The notes beneath the pieces were generated by a model. It did not search any database, was not told where the DNA came from, and saw only the letters and a program-made list of their open reading frames with translations. This document shows, in pieces, positions 5,698-6,772 of a stretch of DNA of 6,772 nt. Within the stretch, counting starts at the first letter, position 1; each line of letters starts with the position of its first letter. Origin of the DNA: Candidatus Omnitrophota bacterium (GTDB lineage Bacteria; Omnitrophota; Gorgyraeia; Gygaellales; Profunditerraquicolaceae). The stretch covers positions 1 to 6,772 of the forward strand of contig VGKM01000062.1 of NCBI GenBank assembly GCA_016867005.1. Direction: 5' to 3'. The position numbers were made by a program, and so were the translations under genes.

Positions 5698-6396
5698 TTA
5701 TTTTCCTCCTGGTTTACCTTTTAAAAGCGCTTCAGGGTGTTCTTCAAGGTATTCTACAAATAAACGTATGGAACGCGCTGCCTGTGTTACTTCCCGGAGC
5801 GTACTATCAAGAACCGATATTCCTTCTGAATTCACCAGGCGGTTGATCCCGGCGACTGTTTCATCGAGGTTGTCGGAAATTTCTTTAACCGGCAATTCAT
5901 TCATAACATCAAAAATATCCGGCGATATAGGAAGTGTGGGCAGCTCCGGATAATTCTTTACGATCCCGTATAATTTCTCCGGGTCATCCGGATGAAAATC
6001 AAAGGAAATCATAAGCTGGCCTGTGATAAAACTCTGTATTTCGAGCTTTGCCCTTAAGCCCTGTTTTATGAGCCAATCATAATCAGGATACCCCAGTTTT
6101 TCAGGGGCACCCTTAACGCGGGACAACTCTATCTCAATGACAACCGGAATTAACACTTTCTTGCTCTTTTCATCATAAATTAAACTTATCTGAACAATAT
6201 CTCCGATTTTGACACCCCTGAATATTACAGGGGCCCCGACAGAAAGCCCTTTTACCGAACCGTCGAAAAATAGGACATATTTATCCGCACCCTTAAATAA
6301 TGCCCCTGAGCCGAAAATAAGTATGGCTGCAATTAACAAAGCAACCGCCCCGATGACAAATGCGCCGATTATTGTTTTATTCGCTTTTTTAGACAT
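5698..6396 (-). CDS. MlaD/MCE-domain substrate-binding protein of a lipid transporter
   Basis: A 232-residue protein with an N-terminal anchor helix (about residues 7-29) and one MCE domain (about 39-135). The domain contains the VKGLSVGAPVIFRGVKIG core and the closing FITGQLMISFDF strand. A mostly helical C-terminal tail ends with YLEEHPEALLKGKPGG, as seen in many single-MCE proteins. MCE proteins form hexameric rings that pass phospholipids or other hydrophobic substrates across the periplasm. The frame also allows GTG 6399, but AAGGAG (6409-6404) is 7 nt from ATG 6396 and only 4 nt from GTG, so ATG is preferred. Its ATG shares one base with the ATPase stop (TGATG), implying coupled translation. 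Confidence 0.93.
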   Translation of the reverse strand: MSKKANKTIIGAFVIGAVALLIAAILIFGSGALFKGADKYVLFFDGSVKGLSVGAPVIFRGVKIGDIVQISLIYDEKSKKVLIPVVIEIELSRVKGAPEKLGYPDYDWLIKQGLRAKLEIQSFITGQLMISFDFHPDDPEKLYGIVKNYPELPTLPISPDIFDVMNELPVKEISDNLDETVAGINRLVNSEGISVLDSTLREVTQAARSIRLFVEYLEEHPEALLKGKPGGK

Positions 6397-6772
6397 CACT
6401 TAGCTCCTTGTCCTTGGCCCCTGGTTAAAAACCGGGTAACTTTCTGGTCTTTTGAATTATCTAAAAGGTCTTTGGGATTGCCCATAGCAATCATGGTCTT
6501 AGTTTCCGAATCAAGAAATATGGAATTATCGCCTACGGCAAAAATACTGGCAAGTTCATGCGTCACTATCACAATTGTGGCGCCGAGTGCCCCCCTTAAC
6601 TCCAATATCAGGTCGTCCAGCATTTTTGCGCTTACCGGGTCCAGCCCTGCTGAGGGCTCATCAAAGAAAATAATATCCGGGTCAAGCGCTATTGCCCGTG
6701 CGAGGGCAGCTCTTTTACGCATGCCTCCGCTTATTTGCGCAGGGTAATAATCGGCATAACCCGATAAACCCA
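6396..6772 (-). CDS. MlaF-like ABC transporter ATPase, C-terminal part only
   Basis: The open frame runs off the right edge, so only the last 124 residues are visible; an internal Met at 6722 is not the start. The visible part begins GLSGYADYYPAQ, then the ABC signature SGGMRKR, Walker B IIFFDEP with the catalytic Glu, the D-loop SAGLDP, and the switch His in VTHE. The SGGMRKRAALARAIA wording is characteristic of MlaF-type ATPases that power MCE transport. It would act at the cytoplasmic face with an MlaE-type permease, probably encoded beyond the window. The C-terminus (TRGQGQGAK) is flexible, and its codons hold the SD of the MCE gene. No defect is seen; the Walker A region is not in the window. 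Confidence 0.93.
   Translation of the reverse strand, partial: GLSGYADYYPAQISGGMRKRAALARAIALDPDIIFFDEPSAGLDPVSAKMLDDLILELRGALGATIVIVTHELASIFAVGDNSIFLDSETKTMIAMGNPKDLLDNSKDQKVTRFLTRGQGQGAK
6404..6409 (-). promoter_or_regulatory. Ribosome binding site deciding the MCE gene start
   Basis: AAGGAG on the minus strand, within the last ATPase codons, is 7 nt from ATG 6396 and 4 nt from GTG 6399. The spacing favours ATG. Confidence 0.7.

Overview
The window reads as chromosomal DNA from a Gram-negative (double-membrane) bacterium. It encodes an MCE/Mla-type envelope lipid transporter with its outer-membrane-type lipoprotein, a secreted periplasmic protein and strong Shine-Dalgarno (SD) sites inside its gene clusters. 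The AT-rich, compact style and the mix of an EFR1 flavodoxin-ferredoxin, a stand-alone receiver and a GT87 enzyme suggest an uncultured lineage such as Omnitrophota. That placement is a low-confidence impression and no marker gene is present.

Layout from right to left, following the dominant minus strand. (i) 6772-2611 is a tightly packed cluster: the C-terminal part of an MlaF-like ABC ATPase (cut by the right edge), a single-domain MCE/MlaD protein, a PqiC-type lipoprotein, a GT87 polyprenyl-phosphate-dependent glycosyltransferase, an EFR1-type flavodoxin/2[4Fe-4S] protein and a small four-helix membrane protein. The first three genes form the core of a phospholipid-shuttling transporter, with the permease presumably off the right edge. 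The last three are probably co-transcribed but have no obvious mechanistic link to it. (ii) 2563-1428 is a second unit with its own promoter: a YkgJ-type cysteine-cluster protein, a stand-alone CheY-like receiver and a secreted small PepSY-like protein, with overlapping ends that imply translational coupling. (iii) 1426-189 is a divergent pair sharing one AT-rich promoter: a small three-helix membrane protein on the plus strand and a diverged SAM-methyltransferase-like protein on the minus strand. (iv) 141-9 holds a consensus sigma-70 promoter (TTGACA, 17 bp, TATACT) followed by about 98 nt that folds into a 5' hairpin and a long bulged hairpin ending in a U-run. This is a candidate small RNA gene or riboregulatory leader.

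Two themes stand out. The three genes that follow a visible promoter have a consensus-like -10 box placed so that transcription would begin 0-3 nt before ATG, with no SD, which predicts leaderless mRNAs. The internal cluster genes instead have SD sites built into the last codons of the gene before. The putative structured RNA at the left edge matches no family I recognise. These are the strongest leads here; most of the proteins belong to recognisable families.
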